Counted from the first letter of the stretch, positions 49,645 to 60,164 are shown. The stretch: 64,000 nucleotides of DNA from Bryobacterales bacterium (GCA_028819575.1 JAPPLB010000069.1:24470-88469), one strand, 5' to 3'. The notes: generated by a model from the sequence alone, not told the origin. Numbers and translations: made by a program.

Positions 49645-50625
49645 TTACATTGAACTGAGTGTCTGGGCATGAGCCGCAGCGGCGGCCCCCAGACCGTCCA
49701 GGTTGTAACCGCCTTCGAGGACCGAGACGAGACGCCGGGACGCAGATCTATCGGCCAGCTCCATCATCATTGATGTCAAATCCCGAAAGTCGGCGTCGTT
49801 GAGAGTGAATTCCCCCAGAGGATCGCCGAACCGGGAGTCAAACCCCGCCGAAATGAAGATGATGTCGGGACGGAATCGGCGGGCCGCGGGGAGCAGCTTT
49901 GTTCGAAAAGCGCTCAGGATCTCATCGCGGCCCGAGCCGGAGGGGAAGGGGCAGTTAACCGTCGTTCCCTGACCTGCGCCCGCACCCGTTTCATCGGTCC
50001 TACCTGTGCCGGGATACCATGGCGACTGATGGGTGCTGAAGAACAATACTGAGGGGTCTTCGTAGAAAATGTCCTGGGTGCCGTTTCCGTGATGGACGTC
50101 CCAGTCGGCAATCAGCACTCGTTCAACGCCATGACGTCGCTGGGCATAACGTGCAGCGATTGCGACATTGTTGAAGATGCAGAACCCCATTCCACGGTCG
50201 GGCGTAGCGTGATGGCCCGGGGGACGGAGCACGCAGAATGCATTGTCGACCTGCCCGGCCATCACCGCGTCGACAGCTTGAAGCACACTGCCGGCTGCGC
50301 TCAGAGCGACTTTGAGAGATCCGGGACCGATGGTGGTATCCCCGGTGCTCAGATGAGACATGCCGGCGGTGATGTCGCGCCGGGCCATGGAGACGTAGCC
50401 GCGGGTGTGGCAAAGCGACAGTTCTTCGTCTGTCGCAAGGCGAGGCGGAATCTTCGTCAGGACTTGGATCAGTCCCTCGGACTTGAGCGCGTGCATGACG
50501 GCATCGAAGCGTTCGGGGCGTTCCGGGTGACGAGGTCCCGTATCGTGATCGCGTGATATTTCGTCAGCGACAAGACCCGTTTTCGAGGAGGAATCTGATT
50601 GTGGAGCGGCGTCTGCGTCCGACAT
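49645..50625 (-). CDS. histone deacetylase family protein (acetoin utilization/class II HDAC-like)
   Basis: 326 aa; HDTGPRHPERPERFDAVM, RPPGHHATPDRGMGFCIFNNVAIAARYA, LIADWDVHHGNGTQDIF. Confidence 0.95.
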   Translation of the reverse strand: MSDADAAPQSDSSSKTGLVADEISRDHDTGPRHPERPERFDAVMHALKSEGLIQVLTKIPPRLATDEELSLCHTRGYVSMARRDITAGMSHLSTGDTTIGPGSLKVALSAAGSVLQAVDAVMAGQVDNAFCVLRPPGHHATPDRGMGFCIFNNVAIAARYAQRRHGVERVLIADWDVHHGNGTQDIFYEDPSVLFFSTHQSPWYPGTGRTDETGAGAGQGTTVNCPFPSGSGRDEILSAFRTKLLPAARRFRPDIIFISAGFDSRFGDPLGEFTLNDADFRDLTSMMMELADRSASRRLVSVLEGGYNLDGLGAAAAAHAQTLSSM

Positions 50626-50767
50626 GCTGGATGTGGCTTTATCCTCTGAAGAACCTATGATAGGTCAGCCCCAGCGGAGTCTGCATGGAAACCGCCAGGG
50701 ACACTTCCTGTGACGGGTCCACGACCCCTTATGTCGGCCTTTGGACGCCACGCTCGGGTTCCCTGGG

Positions 50768-51700
50768 TTATGGCTGAGCCAGCCACCTGAAGGCGGAGCG
50801 GCCGATCCCGAATCGCCGTCCGGCGGCTTGGATTGTGGATTGAAGGGTTGTCACGACATGCGACTGAAAATCCGGCAAGTGCCAATCATCGAACTGATGC
50901 ACCTGGCTGATCCGCAGGGCTTCAGGGCGCGTTGTGGCTCCGTGCTGTTTGACGGCATGGACATGAAACGGGTCGCCGATGATGTCTTGATCGGTGAAGG
51001 CGAGCGCCAGCCGAGCCAGTTCAGTGGGCTCACAGGGCAACAGTGGCGCAAGGGTTGCATAGGTCGGGATTCCAGTGTCACGCAGCGCGGCAAGGGTGGC
51101 CACACGTTCATTGACGGACGAGCATAGCGGTTCATAGAGCTTGCGAACATCGTCGCGGTTCGTAGTAAGAGAAAAGCTGACGCGCAGCCGTGTCCGGGTA
51201 GCGAGCACCTTGAGTTGCTTGACGTCTCGTAGGATCAACGGTCCGCGCGTCTGAAGCACAAACACGCGAGGAGGTTTTCGAATCAGCGTTTCGAGCAATT
51301 CCGGCATGATCCGTCGATGCTCTTCCGCTGGTTGATAGGGATCAACCAGGGGCGAACAATAAATCACTTGGTCGGGGCGCAAGGCCCGGTCAAGCAGCTC
51401 GGCAGCATTGTCCTTGAAGGTAGTGAAGCGGCCCCAATTCCGCCAGTCTTCTTGACGTAGTCCACCCTGGATGCGCAGTGTGGGGACATAGCAGTAGACG
51501 CATCCGAAAGTACAGTTGCGAGCAGGTGTTAATGAATGGGTGAAACCGGCTTCTGAGATAAAACCCCTCGTCTTGGAAAGGATGGACTTCGCGTCTGCGA
51601 GACGGATGCGCCGGGACCAGGGGACTGCACGTTGGGGCGCAGGTTTCATTGCAGTTGCGGGCACCCTGCTACATTGCCCTCGTTGTCTGCAGGAAAACAA
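50768..51700 (-). CDS. SPL family radical SAM protein
   Basis: TPARNCTFGCVYCYVPTLR (CxxxCxxC), SPLVDPYQPAE, RVSFSLTTNRDDVRKLYEP. Confidence 0.88.
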   Translation of the reverse strand: MFSCRQRGQCSRVPATAMKPAPQRAVPWSRRIRLADAKSILSKTRGFISEAGFTHSLTPARNCTFGCVYCYVPTLRIQGGLRQEDWRNWGRFTTFKDNAAELLDRALRPDQVIYCSPLVDPYQPAEEHRRIMPELLETLIRKPPRVFVLQTRGPLILRDVKQLKVLATRTRLRVSFSLTTNRDDVRKLYEPLCSSVNERVATLAALRDTGIPTYATLAPLLPCEPTELARLALAFTDQDIIGDPFHVHAVKQHGATTRPEALRISQVHQFDDWHLPDFQSHVVTTLQSTIQAAGRRFGIGRSAFRWLAQP

Positions 51701-51892
51701 TCAGCTTACGGATCAAGACAACCCCGCAGCACTCAACAATTCATAAAATAGATTCAGGTCAGATGAGGTTTGACTCTTGCAGATGGGCAAGCGCCACTCG
51801 TCTGAACAAGGCTCCCCTCAGTCGGTTTTTCTTGGCAGGCTTGGAGTCTCCGCGAGAAACAAACCGCTGCTCTTGGTCGAGGAATAGCTCAT

Positions 51893-53416
51893 TTGCTTGA
51901 CGTCTCATCCAGTTTAGCCGGCCGCAACATCCTCCTTACCGGGGCTAACGGATTCCTCGGCAAAGTACTCCTGGCCTTGCTCCTCGATCGCTACCCGGAA
52001 GTCGGGCAAGTCCATCTTCTCATCCGTTCCCGAAAAGACCGGACTGCTCAAGATCGTTTCGAAAAAGAGATCCTGGACTCTCCGCCACTCCAACCTCTCG
52101 TAACTCAACGCGGCCGGGATTTCTTTCATGACAAGATCACCGTCTGGTCCGGCGACGCTGCTCAAGTTAACGCGGGCATTGACGATCCTGACTGGAGCAA
52201 TGGGATCGATCTCGTCATCCACTGTGCCGGTCTGGTCGAGTTCTTTCCTCCGGTGGACCAATCGATTCGCGCCAATGTCGATTCCGTCGAGCAGATCGCC
52301 GTCCTCGCCCGACGTGCTGGCGCCAAGCTTCTCCATATCTCAACCTGCTTCGTCGCCGGGAAGGCGGATGGCCTGATCGAGGAAGCGGAACTGCGACCAG
52401 GCTTCTACCCCGATCGCCGAGGACCGAACGACCTTGGTTTCGAACCTGCAGAAGAGCTCCGGATCCTTCGTGAAGAGATCGGTCGCATCAGAGCCTCGTC
52501 CGCCGGAGAGCGAGCAAAGGCTGACCAACTTATCTCGATCGGACGCCGCCGAGCCACCCATTGGGGATGGGTCAACACATACACGTATTCGAAAAGCCTT
52601 GGCGAGCAAATCCTCGCGCAATCGCAAGGCCTCGATTGGGCCATTGTCCGCCCGGCAATCGTCGAAAGCTCTTGGCGCTTCCCGTTTCCCGGCTGGGTCG
52701 AGGGCGGCCGCACCGCGGCGCCGCTCGTTCTGATGGCTCTCAGCGGCCTTGCCGAATGGCCGGCGCGACCCGACATTCCGCTTGAGATCGTTCCCGTCGA
52801 TCAGATTGCCGCCGCGACTCTGGCGTGTGGCGCGCTTCTATTGGCCGGTCAACACGAGCCGGTCTACCAGCTTGCATCAGCCGATACGAATCCGTTCGAA
52901 CTCGGTCCGCTCATTCGGCTCCTGTTTGAAGAAGCCCAGCGGTTGAACGGCGATAGCGTTTGGAAGCACATACGACCTTTTGGGCTGCAACCGCGCTCTC
53001 GCCTCCGATTCTTGTCGGCGACTGAATTCCAGAAAAGTCGTGATGCCCAAATCCGCCGCATCGAAGTCAGCCGCCGACTCTTGACCGCTTTTCAGAAACG
53101 TATAAAACGAACACCCATTCCCGAAAACGGGATCGTTGCCGACTGGCTCGGCTCCCTCCGAACTCTTGCGCTCCAAGCCCGCTTCCGAGATCAGACCATC
53201 GACCAATACTTGCCCTTTATCCTCGAAAATCGTTATATCTACGAGACATACAACATTCGTACCGCCTACAGCACCCTTTCTCCTTCCGATCGGAAAAAGC
53301 TCCCGTGGACTCCCGAAGCGATCGATTGGCCTGAATACTGGAGAGTGAACCAAATTGGAGGCATCCGTAAATGGGTACAGCCTGAGGCCGTACGAAACTG
53401 GTCATTCCAGATCTGA
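51893..53416 (+). CDS. fatty acyl-CoA reductase-like SDR (NAD_binding_4 type)
   Basis: 507 aa; ILLTGANGFLGKVLLALLLDRYPEVGQVHLLIRSRKDRTAQDRF, YTYSKSLGEQI, C-terminal extension. Confidence 0.82.
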   Translation: MLDVSSSLAGRNILLTGANGFLGKVLLALLLDRYPEVGQVHLLIRSRKDRTAQDRFEKEILDSPPLQPLVTQRGRDFFHDKITVWSGDAAQVNAGIDDPDWSNGIDLVIHCAGLVEFFPPVDQSIRANVDSVEQIAVLARRAGAKLLHISTCFVAGKADGLIEEAELRPGFYPDRRGPNDLGFEPAEELRILREEIGRIRASSAGERAKADQLISIGRRRATHWGWVNTYTYSKSLGEQILAQSQGLDWAIVRPAIVESSWRFPFPGWVEGGRTAAPLVLMALSGLAEWPARPDIPLEIVPVDQIAAATLACGALLLAGQHEPVYQLASADTNPFELGPLIRLLFEEAQRLNGDSVWKHIRPFGLQPRSRLRFLSATEFQKSRDAQIRRIEVSRRLLTAFQKRIKRTPIPENGIVADWLGSLRTLALQARFRDQTIDQYLPFILENRYIYETYNIRTAYSTLSPSDRKKLPWTPEAIDWPEYWRVNQIGGIRKWVQPEAVRNWSFQI

Positions 53417-53811
53417 CTTCTCGTCACCGATCTCCTTGCAGACCGCATCGGAAAGATGAGTCTTTCCATCAGTACACTCAATCCTTTCAGATTTCATCCC
53501 TTCTTCATTCGGGTGCTCGCTGCCTTGGTGCTTGACCATCGCCCACGAACAATGATATTCAAGCCGATCCATCCTCCGCGATCCAAAATTATTGGCGAAC
53601 GACCTGACGGTATCCCATTCGCGGGAAGCAGTCATTCGAGATCGCTCTGATCAACACGAGATCCGGACTCAGAGAGTTCAGATCGTCTTGTATCGCCATC
53701 ACATTTTTCGGGGTTCCCCGGTATCGAAGCTTCGCAATGGAGCTAATACGCCAATGGACTGAAGACTGTGCTTGCCGGGGGCTCGTCCGAAGTCGGCTGT
53801 TCTTTGTTGTC

Positions 53812-55290
53812 CTACGCCAAGAGTTGTTCGACCACGTTGCCGTGGACGTCGGTGAGGCGGAAATGGCGTCCTTGATACTTGAAAGTAAGCTTCTTGTGAT
53901 CGATCCCCATAAGGTGGAGTACGGTGGCTTGGAGGTCGTGGATATGGACGGGGTCGTTGACGATGTTGTAGCAATAGTCGTCGGTTTCGCCGATGCTGAC
54001 ACCTGGTTTGACGCCCCCGCCGGCCATCCAGATGGTGAAGCAGCGGGGGTGGTGGTCACGTCCGTAGTTGGTAGCGGTGAGTTCGCCTTGACAGTAGACG
54101 GTGCGGCCGAATTCTCCTCCCCAGATGACGAGAGTATCATCGAGCATACCGCGCTGCTTCAGGTCGTGGATAAGGGCGGCGGAGGGCTGGTCGGTTGACT
54201 TCGACTGCAGGGTGATATCGCGCGGTAAGTCATTGTGTTGGTCCCAGCCACGATGAAAAAGTTGCACAAAGCGGACATTGCGCTCGGATAATCGGCGCGC
54301 GAGCAGGCAGTTCGCGGCGAATGTGCCCGGTTTGCGCGAGTCGGGTCCATAGAGGTCGAAGATATGGTCCGGCTCGTCGGAGAGATCCATCAGATCGGGT
54401 ACGGAGGTCTGCATACGGTAAGCCATCTCGTATTGCGCGATGCGAGTGTCAATTTCGGGATCGCTGAAAGCTTCAGAGCGCATCTTGTTGAGTTCAGCCA
54501 AGCTGTCGAGCATCCGGCGACGGCTCTTCCTGTTGACTCCGGGCGGGTCGGAGAGGTAGAGAACGGGGTCGCCGCTTGATCGGAAACGGACGCCCTGATA
54601 GCGAGACGGAAGGAAGCCTGCTCCCCACAGACGTGAAAACAGCGGCTGGGCGTTGTTGAGCGAGTTCTTTTGCGAAACGAGGACGACAAAACCGGGCAGG
54701 TTCTGATTTTCGCTGCCGAGGCCGTAGCTCATCCAGGCGCCCATGCTAGGGCGGCCGGGCTGCTGGAAGCCGCTTTGGATGAAAGTGATTGCAGGGTCAT
54801 GATTGATGGCATCGGTGTGGACCGTATTGATGTAGGCGACATCGTCGACAATCCTGCCCTGGTGAGGGAGGAGCTCACTCAGCCATCTGCCGCTCTGACC
54901 GTGTTGGTTGAACTTGAAAATCGACGACGCAACAGGAAGGGAATCCTGCCCGGAGGTCATACCCGTTATGCGTTGGCCTTGTCGGACTGAGTCAGGGAGT
55001 TCCTGGCCGTGGAACTGTCTCAGCATCGGCTTGTAATCGAAGAGATCGATTTGTGACGGTGCGCCGGACTGAAACAGGTAAATGACCCGTTTGGCCTTTG
55101 GCCCGAAATGGGGGAGCTCGGCGAGACCTCCAGTGCGTGGATCGACAGGATGGTCGTTTTGTCCCCTGGGCTTGGCGCAAAGGTCGTCTTCCAGCAAAGA
55201 GCCGAGGGCGGCGCCGCCGATACCGGTGCTCGCACGGCCAAAAAGCTGGCGGCGGGTGAGCAGGAGGTTGTGTTGGCTGTGGGAATCCAT
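53812..55290 (-). CDS. DUF1501 domain-containing protein
   Basis: 492 aa; RRQLFGRASTGIGGAALGSLL; DTLVIWGGEFGRTVYCQG, GRDHHPRCFTIWMAGGGVKPG. Confidence 0.93.
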   Translation of the reverse strand: MDSHSQHNLLLTRRQLFGRASTGIGGAALGSLLEDDLCAKPRGQNDHPVDPRTGGLAELPHFGPKAKRVIYLFQSGAPSQIDLFDYKPMLRQFHGQELPDSVRQGQRITGMTSGQDSLPVASSIFKFNQHGQSGRWLSELLPHQGRIVDDVAYINTVHTDAINHDPAITFIQSGFQQPGRPSMGAWMSYGLGSENQNLPGFVVLVSQKNSLNNAQPLFSRLWGAGFLPSRYQGVRFRSSGDPVLYLSDPPGVNRKSRRRMLDSLAELNKMRSEAFSDPEIDTRIAQYEMAYRMQTSVPDLMDLSDEPDHIFDLYGPDSRKPGTFAANCLLARRLSERNVRFVQLFHRGWDQHNDLPRDITLQSKSTDQPSAALIHDLKQRGMLDDTLVIWGGEFGRTVYCQGELTATNYGRDHHPRCFTIWMAGGGVKPGVSIGETDDYCYNIVNDPVHIHDLQATVLHLMGIDHKKLTFKYQGRHFRLTDVHGNVVEQLLA

Positions 55291-55727
55291 GGCTCTAGTT
55301 TACTCCGGTGACTCGGCGGCCGGGCTTAACAGAGTTTGTGTGACGTAGATTGTGGGCCGCGGTACAAGACCCCGGGCCAATCGGCGAGATTTGCGGCACT
55401 GGTTTTGTATTGGTTTACTCGTGTGATGGGACGGAATTGAAAATGCAAGCTGCCGGTCTCGGGATGTCGTGCCCGCATTTCGTCAGGGCGGCAGGACGTG
55501 GGGTTTGTTAGGATAGCCCCTCTTGTACGGTCGTGGGATTCGAGTCCGTTTTGGAGTTGCAGATGAGCCAGGGATGGCGAGGACCTGACCGCTGGGGTCC
55601 ACGCTACGGATTTTGATCAGGGTCCGCACACTCTCTGAAGACACAGGCGCGTCGTGGGGTGTTGCCGTGACGTCGAGCCGCCGAAATCGTATTCCGACGG
55701 ACAGCCCCGGATTTTAGAGACTATTCA

Positions 55728-56543
55728 ATGACAATGAGCAGAAACGGGGCCAACCCGAAGCGCACAGGGTCGTTGATCGATTTTCGTAACGTCAGTGTGA
55801 TGCGGGGCCGAAGGAAGGTACTGCAGTCGCTGACGCTGTCAATCGATCTCGCTGAGCATGTAGCGATTGTTGGTCCGAACGGCTCTGGAAAATCCTCGCT
55901 GATCAAGACGATCATGCGGGAGCTTCATCCCCTGCAGACTGTCGATGACTGGTCCTTGAAAATTTTGGGTAAGGAACGTTGGAATATCTTTCACCTGCGT
56001 CCGCAACTCGGAATCGTGTCTCCGGATTGGGTCAAGATGTGCACGCGGCCTATCGCGGTCAGGGAAGCGGTACTGTCGGGATTCTTCAGCAGCACTGAGA
56101 TCTGGCCGCACAACGAGGTTGCTGTAGCGATGCATAAGCAAGCAGACGAGGTTATGGCGAAGCTCGAGATCTCACATCTGGCTGACCAGGACATGTCGGA
56201 GATCTCATCGGGTGAATCGAGACGCGTCATCATTGCACGAGCGTTGATTCATAATCCTCGGGCTCTCATTCTGGATGAGCCGACGGCCAGCCTCGATTTG
56301 CGAGCCGTGGATGAGTTGCGAGCGACGATGCGCAAGGTAGCGCGGTCGGGTGTGAGCATCGTTTTGGTAACACATCACTTGCCCGATATCATTCCGGAAA
56401 TCGAAAGAATCGTCTTGATGAAGGATGGATGCGTGTTCCGCGACGGATTCAAGAACGAGATTCTGTCGTCAGAAGGGCTTTCGAGTTTATTTGACATGCC
56501 GCTGGAAGTGGTCGAGAAAAACGGATACTTCCACGTCCTGTGA
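55728..56543 (+). CDS. ABC transporter ATP-binding protein
   Basis: 271 aa; Walker A IVGPNGSGKSSLIK, signature MSEISSGESRRVIIARALI, Walker B ALILDEPTASLD, VTHH. Confidence 0.95.
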   Translation: MTMSRNGANPKRTGSLIDFRNVSVMRGRRKVLQSLTLSIDLAEHVAIVGPNGSGKSSLIKTIMRELHPLQTVDDWSLKILGKERWNIFHLRPQLGIVSPDWVKMCTRPIAVREAVLSGFFSSTEIWPHNEVAVAMHKQADEVMAKLEISHLADQDMSEISSGESRRVIIARALIHNPRALILDEPTASLDLRAVDELRATMRKVARSGVSIVLVTHHLPDIIPEIERIVLMKDGCVFRDGFKNEILSSEGLSSLFDMPLEVVEKNGYFHVL

Positions 56544-56863
56544 CAGTTCATGGAGTCAGTGCGACTGGTGGAGGACAACATGTGGCAGCCACCTGACCGC
56601 TGGTGTTGCTGGGATGCCTGCACTTGCCTTTATCGGATACGTCAGGAACATTTTGCGGAGCATGACATCACCGTGGAGGTGATCTCGACCAGCGGATGGG
56701 TGAAAAATCTCGGTCTTTTGCTCCTTGGAGTTTGCATGAAAGGATACATGTGACGTTGGTACGGTAGAAGCTGGGTCGGATAGAAAGGAAAGGCCCGAAG
56801 CAAGTAGTGGATCGAGCTTCCGATCAGGAGCCTGTTGTCCGGCAAAGAGAGGCAATATCAGCC

Positions 56864-57829
56864 ATGTCGAGAACACAATCCTCCCACAGACGTTGGTTTC
56901 TGAAGGCGGCGGCTGCTTCGTTATTGGCTGTTCCTCCGCCACGATCGGCGCGCGCGGCGACATTGAGTCCCGAAGAATTTCGCAAGCGCCTCCGAGGACC
57001 GATCCTATCGATGCCGACGGTCTACACGAAGGACTTCAAGGTCGATCATCAGGGCATCAAGAACCAAATCGAACTGGCGGCGAAAAAAGGCGTCAAGGTC
57101 TTCGCCCTCACGTCAGGAAACAATCAGTACGATCGCTTGACCTATCAAGAGGTGCGTGCGCTTACGAATACCATGGTGGAAACGGTCGCGGGAAGGGGAG
57201 TGACCATCGCCGCGGTTGGTCCTTGGTGGACGGGACAATGCGAGGATTACGCGCACTACGCCAAGTCGCTCGGCGCCGATTGCGTTCAGGTTCAGTTGCC
57301 TCGGCATGGCTCGCAGGACGCCCTCTATGAGCACTTCCGGAAGATTGCCAAAGCTGGCGGAGACATTGCACTCGGGATGCAGGGACAGGTCCCGCTGGCA
57401 GCTTTAAAGCAGATCGTGACGATCGAGCAAGTGTCTGCGTACAAGGAAGAGTATCCCCAGAAGTACTCGATGGAGGTGTTCAAACTGTATGGAGATCGGT
57501 TGAACATCTTTGCCGGTGGTCAGAAGTCGCGCTTTTTGATGTATCAGCCTTTCGGGATGCAGGCCTACTACAGCACGTTTTCGACGTTTGCCCCTCAGGT
57601 GGCGATGCGGTTCTGGGGAGCGATCGAAAGTGGAGATGTAGAGGCGGCTCGCAAGATCGTGTTGGACTACGACGTGCCGTTCTTCTTGAAGTGGTCTCAA
57701 GCCTTCTGGCGGGCGACGTTGGAGCACTTCGGTGTGGCGCAACGTTGGCTGCGTCCACCGGAGAAGAGTTTCACGGACGCTCAGGTGCGTGAATTACGGA
57801 CATTCTATGCGGAGATCGGGCTAGGCTAA
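56864..57829 (+). CDS. Tat-exported dihydrodipicolinate synthase family protein
   Basis: Tat-like HRRWFLKAAAASLLAV; GPILSMPTVYTKDFKVDHQGIKNQIELAAKKGVKVFALTSG. Confidence 0.85.
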   Translation: MSRTQSSHRRWFLKAAAASLLAVPPPRSARAATLSPEEFRKRLRGPILSMPTVYTKDFKVDHQGIKNQIELAAKKGVKVFALTSGNNQYDRLTYQEVRALTNTMVETVAGRGVTIAAVGPWWTGQCEDYAHYAKSLGADCVQVQLPRHGSQDALYEHFRKIAKAGGDIALGMQGQVPLAALKQIVTIEQVSAYKEEYPQKYSMEVFKLYGDRLNIFAGGQKSRFLMYQPFGMQAYYSTFSTFAPQVAMRFWGAIESGDVEAARKIVLDYDVPFFLKWSQAFWRATLEHFGVAQRWLRPPEKSFTDAQVRELRTFYAEIGLG

Positions 57830-57890
57830 CGGGCGCTGGACTTCTTCATTGGATAGAGCCACCACCATGTGTGATTCTCCGCGCTGACGA

Positions 57891-58202
57891 CTACTTCTTG
57901 AATAGGGCGTCGAAGCTCCTGCGGGCGGCTTCGGCGCTGCCCCTGCTCCGGTTGACGAGATCAACGGTAGTCCGGGGCTCGAAGTAGTCGCAGAAGTTCG
58001 ATTGTTCCTTGTCAGCGATGAGCTCGGCTTGCGGCTCAGCGCATTGATTGCTCTTGTCAGGATCGAAGAAACGGCAGTTGCGGCAACAGTGGAGGTCTGC
58101 GCCGCAGGAATCGCAGGCATCACGGCGGTGAATCTTCATCCCGCTCACAAGCTTGAGCTGAAATCCGCAGTGCTGACAGTTGAGCGCTAAACTGTTCATC
58201 AT
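57891..58202 (-). CDS. Cys-rich zinc-ribbon-like protein
   Basis: 103 aa; CQHCGFQLKL, CDSCGADLHCCRNCRFFDPDKSNQCAEPQAELIADKEQSNFCDYFEP. Confidence 0.8.
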   Translation of the reverse strand: MMNSLALNCQHCGFQLKLVSGMKIHRRDACDSCGADLHCCRNCRFFDPDKSNQCAEPQAELIADKEQSNFCDYFEPRTTVDLVNRSRGSAEAARRSFDALFKK

Positions 58203-58225
58203 AAGTGCAAGATTACTCCGACTGG

Positions 58226-58915
58226 ATGCCGAGGTTCAACGTCTCCTTGCAGTTTAAGAGCACCCTCATCGCCTGTGTTCTCGCCGCCGTGATCGTGGTT
58301 CTCAGCGCGTTTTCCTGCGGTGGAGAAATTCCTCCGACCCATTACTACAAGCTGAATATCCCTCCGGCTCCCCTGGCGGCGCAAGGGGAGGGAAGCAAGA
58401 CGGCGATTCTGATGCCTTTTCGAGGTTCGAAGATGTTGACGCAAGACAAGATCGTTTACCGGCCCAACCGTGAGGAAGTGGGGTTTTACGAATACCACCG
58501 TTGGGCAGAGGATCCTCGAACGACGATCGCACAGTCTTTGCTGGACCATCTGCGGAGTAAGAAAACCTTCCATCGCATCGTGATGTTTGACGGACGGACG
58601 ACTGCTGACTACCTTATCCGAGGCCGCATCGAGCGACTCGAGGAAGTGGATTCGCCAGATGGCTCGACAGTGAGCGTCGCGTTGCGAGTGTCTGCGGACT
58701 TGTTGAGTGTCGCAAACCGAGAACCGCTCTGGAGTGGAGTGCACGAGGAAACCGCAGGGGTTCAAATCCGGGACGTGCGGACGGTCGTTTCCAAGATGAG
58801 CGACGCTGCGGCGGCAAGTGTGGCAAAAATAGCGACGGGCATTGATGGTTTTGTGCGTTCACATCAGAACGTTGCCGGTCCGAGCCGCTCCGCTTCTCCG
58901 CGCGACGGCAACTAA
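58226..58915 (+). CDS. ABC-type transport auxiliary lipoprotein (PqiC/MlaB-associated type)
   Basis: VIVVLSAFSCGGEIPPTHYYKLNIPP lipobox plus YYxL; FYEYHRWAEDPRTTIAQSLLDHL. Confidence 0.8.
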   Translation: MPRFNVSLQFKSTLIACVLAAVIVVLSAFSCGGEIPPTHYYKLNIPPAPLAAQGEGSKTAILMPFRGSKMLTQDKIVYRPNREEVGFYEYHRWAEDPRTTIAQSLLDHLRSKKTFHRIVMFDGRTTADYLIRGRIERLEEVDSPDGSTVSVALRVSADLLSVANREPLWSGVHEETAGVQIRDVRTVVSKMSDAAAASVAKIATGIDGFVRSHQNVAGPSRSASPRDGN

Positions 58916-59025
58916 CTGTTCCGTCTTGAGCGATTGCAGGTCGACTCATCGTTGTTGCTTGTAACTTTTCCAATCGATCCCATCCCTGTCGTCAAGCACG
59001 TGCCACTAGGCACGACACTACCAAC

Positions 59026-59238
59026 GTGAAAATGGACATCGCAATTCTCAAGCTCACGTTCTTCGCCTTGGGTTTCGTTATTGTCGGCCTTTTCGTGAAG
59101 CCGGTCTTTTTCACCCGGTACGATTCGGACAACGGCCCCGGTTTTATTCTCCAGGAAGCCAAGACAGAGTTGTTCCAAGCTGGTACTGATGTTTTGGACC
59201 GCCTTGTGTTCATGAAAGGGTCGCAGGCTAGAAGATGA
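59026..59238 (+). CDS. small membrane-anchored hypothetical protein
   Basis: 70 aa; LKLTFFALGFVIVGLFVKPVFF TM segment. Confidence 0.45.
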   Translation: MKMDIAILKLTFFALGFVIVGLFVKPVFFTRYDSDNGPGFILQEAKTELFQAGTDVLDRLVFMKGSQARR

Positions 59239-59396
59239 AGCTTATTCGGAAGGGCACCGAGATCGGACCCAGGAATCGATTGTCCAGCAGAAGGCATGAA
59301 TCCCGGGTTCCGTACTGGAAAGTCGCGATTGCCTGATAGTTTTTATACGTTCACAACTTGTGAAACGGGTCGCCCGGTCACGCTGAACCGGAAGGG

Positions 59397-60164
59397 CTAT
59401 CCGCGTAGTGCTTCAACGGCGGAGCGCAACGCGGCGCTATAGACGCCGTGGTCCGCAGAGTAGGAGATCATGTTGCACCCGATGTCCATCCAGGCTCGGG
59501 CCTGCTCCAGGTTTGAAGGCTGGATGCCGGTGGCTTGGCCATATTGCTTGGAGACCTCGGCAACACGTTTGAGGGCATTGAGGAATTCATCGTGCTGAAA
59601 CTCGCCCACGATGCCGAGCGACTGAGTTAAATCGAAGTGTCCCACCCATAGGACATCGACACCCGGTGTTGAGGCAATCGCGTCAAGATTGTCGAGCGCC
59701 TCTTTGCTTTCGATTTGGCAGATCACCATATTGTTGCGGTTGGCTCCGTGCATGTACTCCTTGGGGTTCGGACGGACAAAGTCATTGAGCGAGCCCCCGA
59801 GACCGAGTCCGCGCTCGCCTTCGGGAGCGTAGCGCATGGCATTGACTACCGACTTGGCCTGTTCGGCGGATTTGACATTGGGAACCATTACGCCAAGCGC
59901 GCCGGCGTCCATCACGCGGGCGATGAAATGGTAGTCGCTTGACGGCACGCGTACGAACGGTGCGATCGGGGTTGCTTTGAACCATGCCAACAAATCGTCA
60001 ATCTGCCCCAAATCGAAACCGGAATGTTCCCCATCGACCAGAACGAAGTCAACGCCGGCGGCTTCGACAATCTTTGCGATTCCTCGCGTGCTGAATTCCA
60101 TGATCATGTGGCCGATGGGCATCTTGCCCTCAGCCAGCAGTTGCCGCACTCGATTCTGTTTCAT
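59397..60164 (-). CDS. HpcH/HpaI aldolase family protein
   Basis: 255 aa; VDFVLVDGEHSGFDLGQIDDLL, GALGVMVPNVKSAEQAKSVVNAMRYAPEGERGLG. Confidence 0.95.
   Translation of the reverse strand: MKQNRVRQLLAEGKMPIGHMIMEFSTRGIAKIVEAAGVDFVLVDGEHSGFDLGQIDDLLAWFKATPIAPFVRVPSSDYHFIARVMDAGALGVMVPNVKSAEQAKSVVNAMRYAPEGERGLGLGGSLNDFVRPNPKEYMHGANRNNMVICQIESKEALDNLDAIASTPGVDVLWVGHFDLTQSLGIVGEFQHDEFLNALKRVAEVSKQYGQATGIQPSNLEQARAWMDIGCNMISYSADHGVYSAALRSAVEALRG

Noticed and set aside
53402-53635. 77-aa minus ORF between FAR-like and DUF1501 genes
   Set aside because: Could be a small gene, but there is no domain, and overlapping alternatives of similar length exist on both strands.
56550-56753. 67-aa ORF after the ABC ATPase
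   Set aside because: No homology signal recognised, no clear RBS, Trp/Cys-rich composition looks random.
58999-59014. CGTGCC-ACTA-GGCACG hairpin before the 70-aa ORF
   Set aside because: Short stem, no T-tract, common by chance in high-GC DNA.
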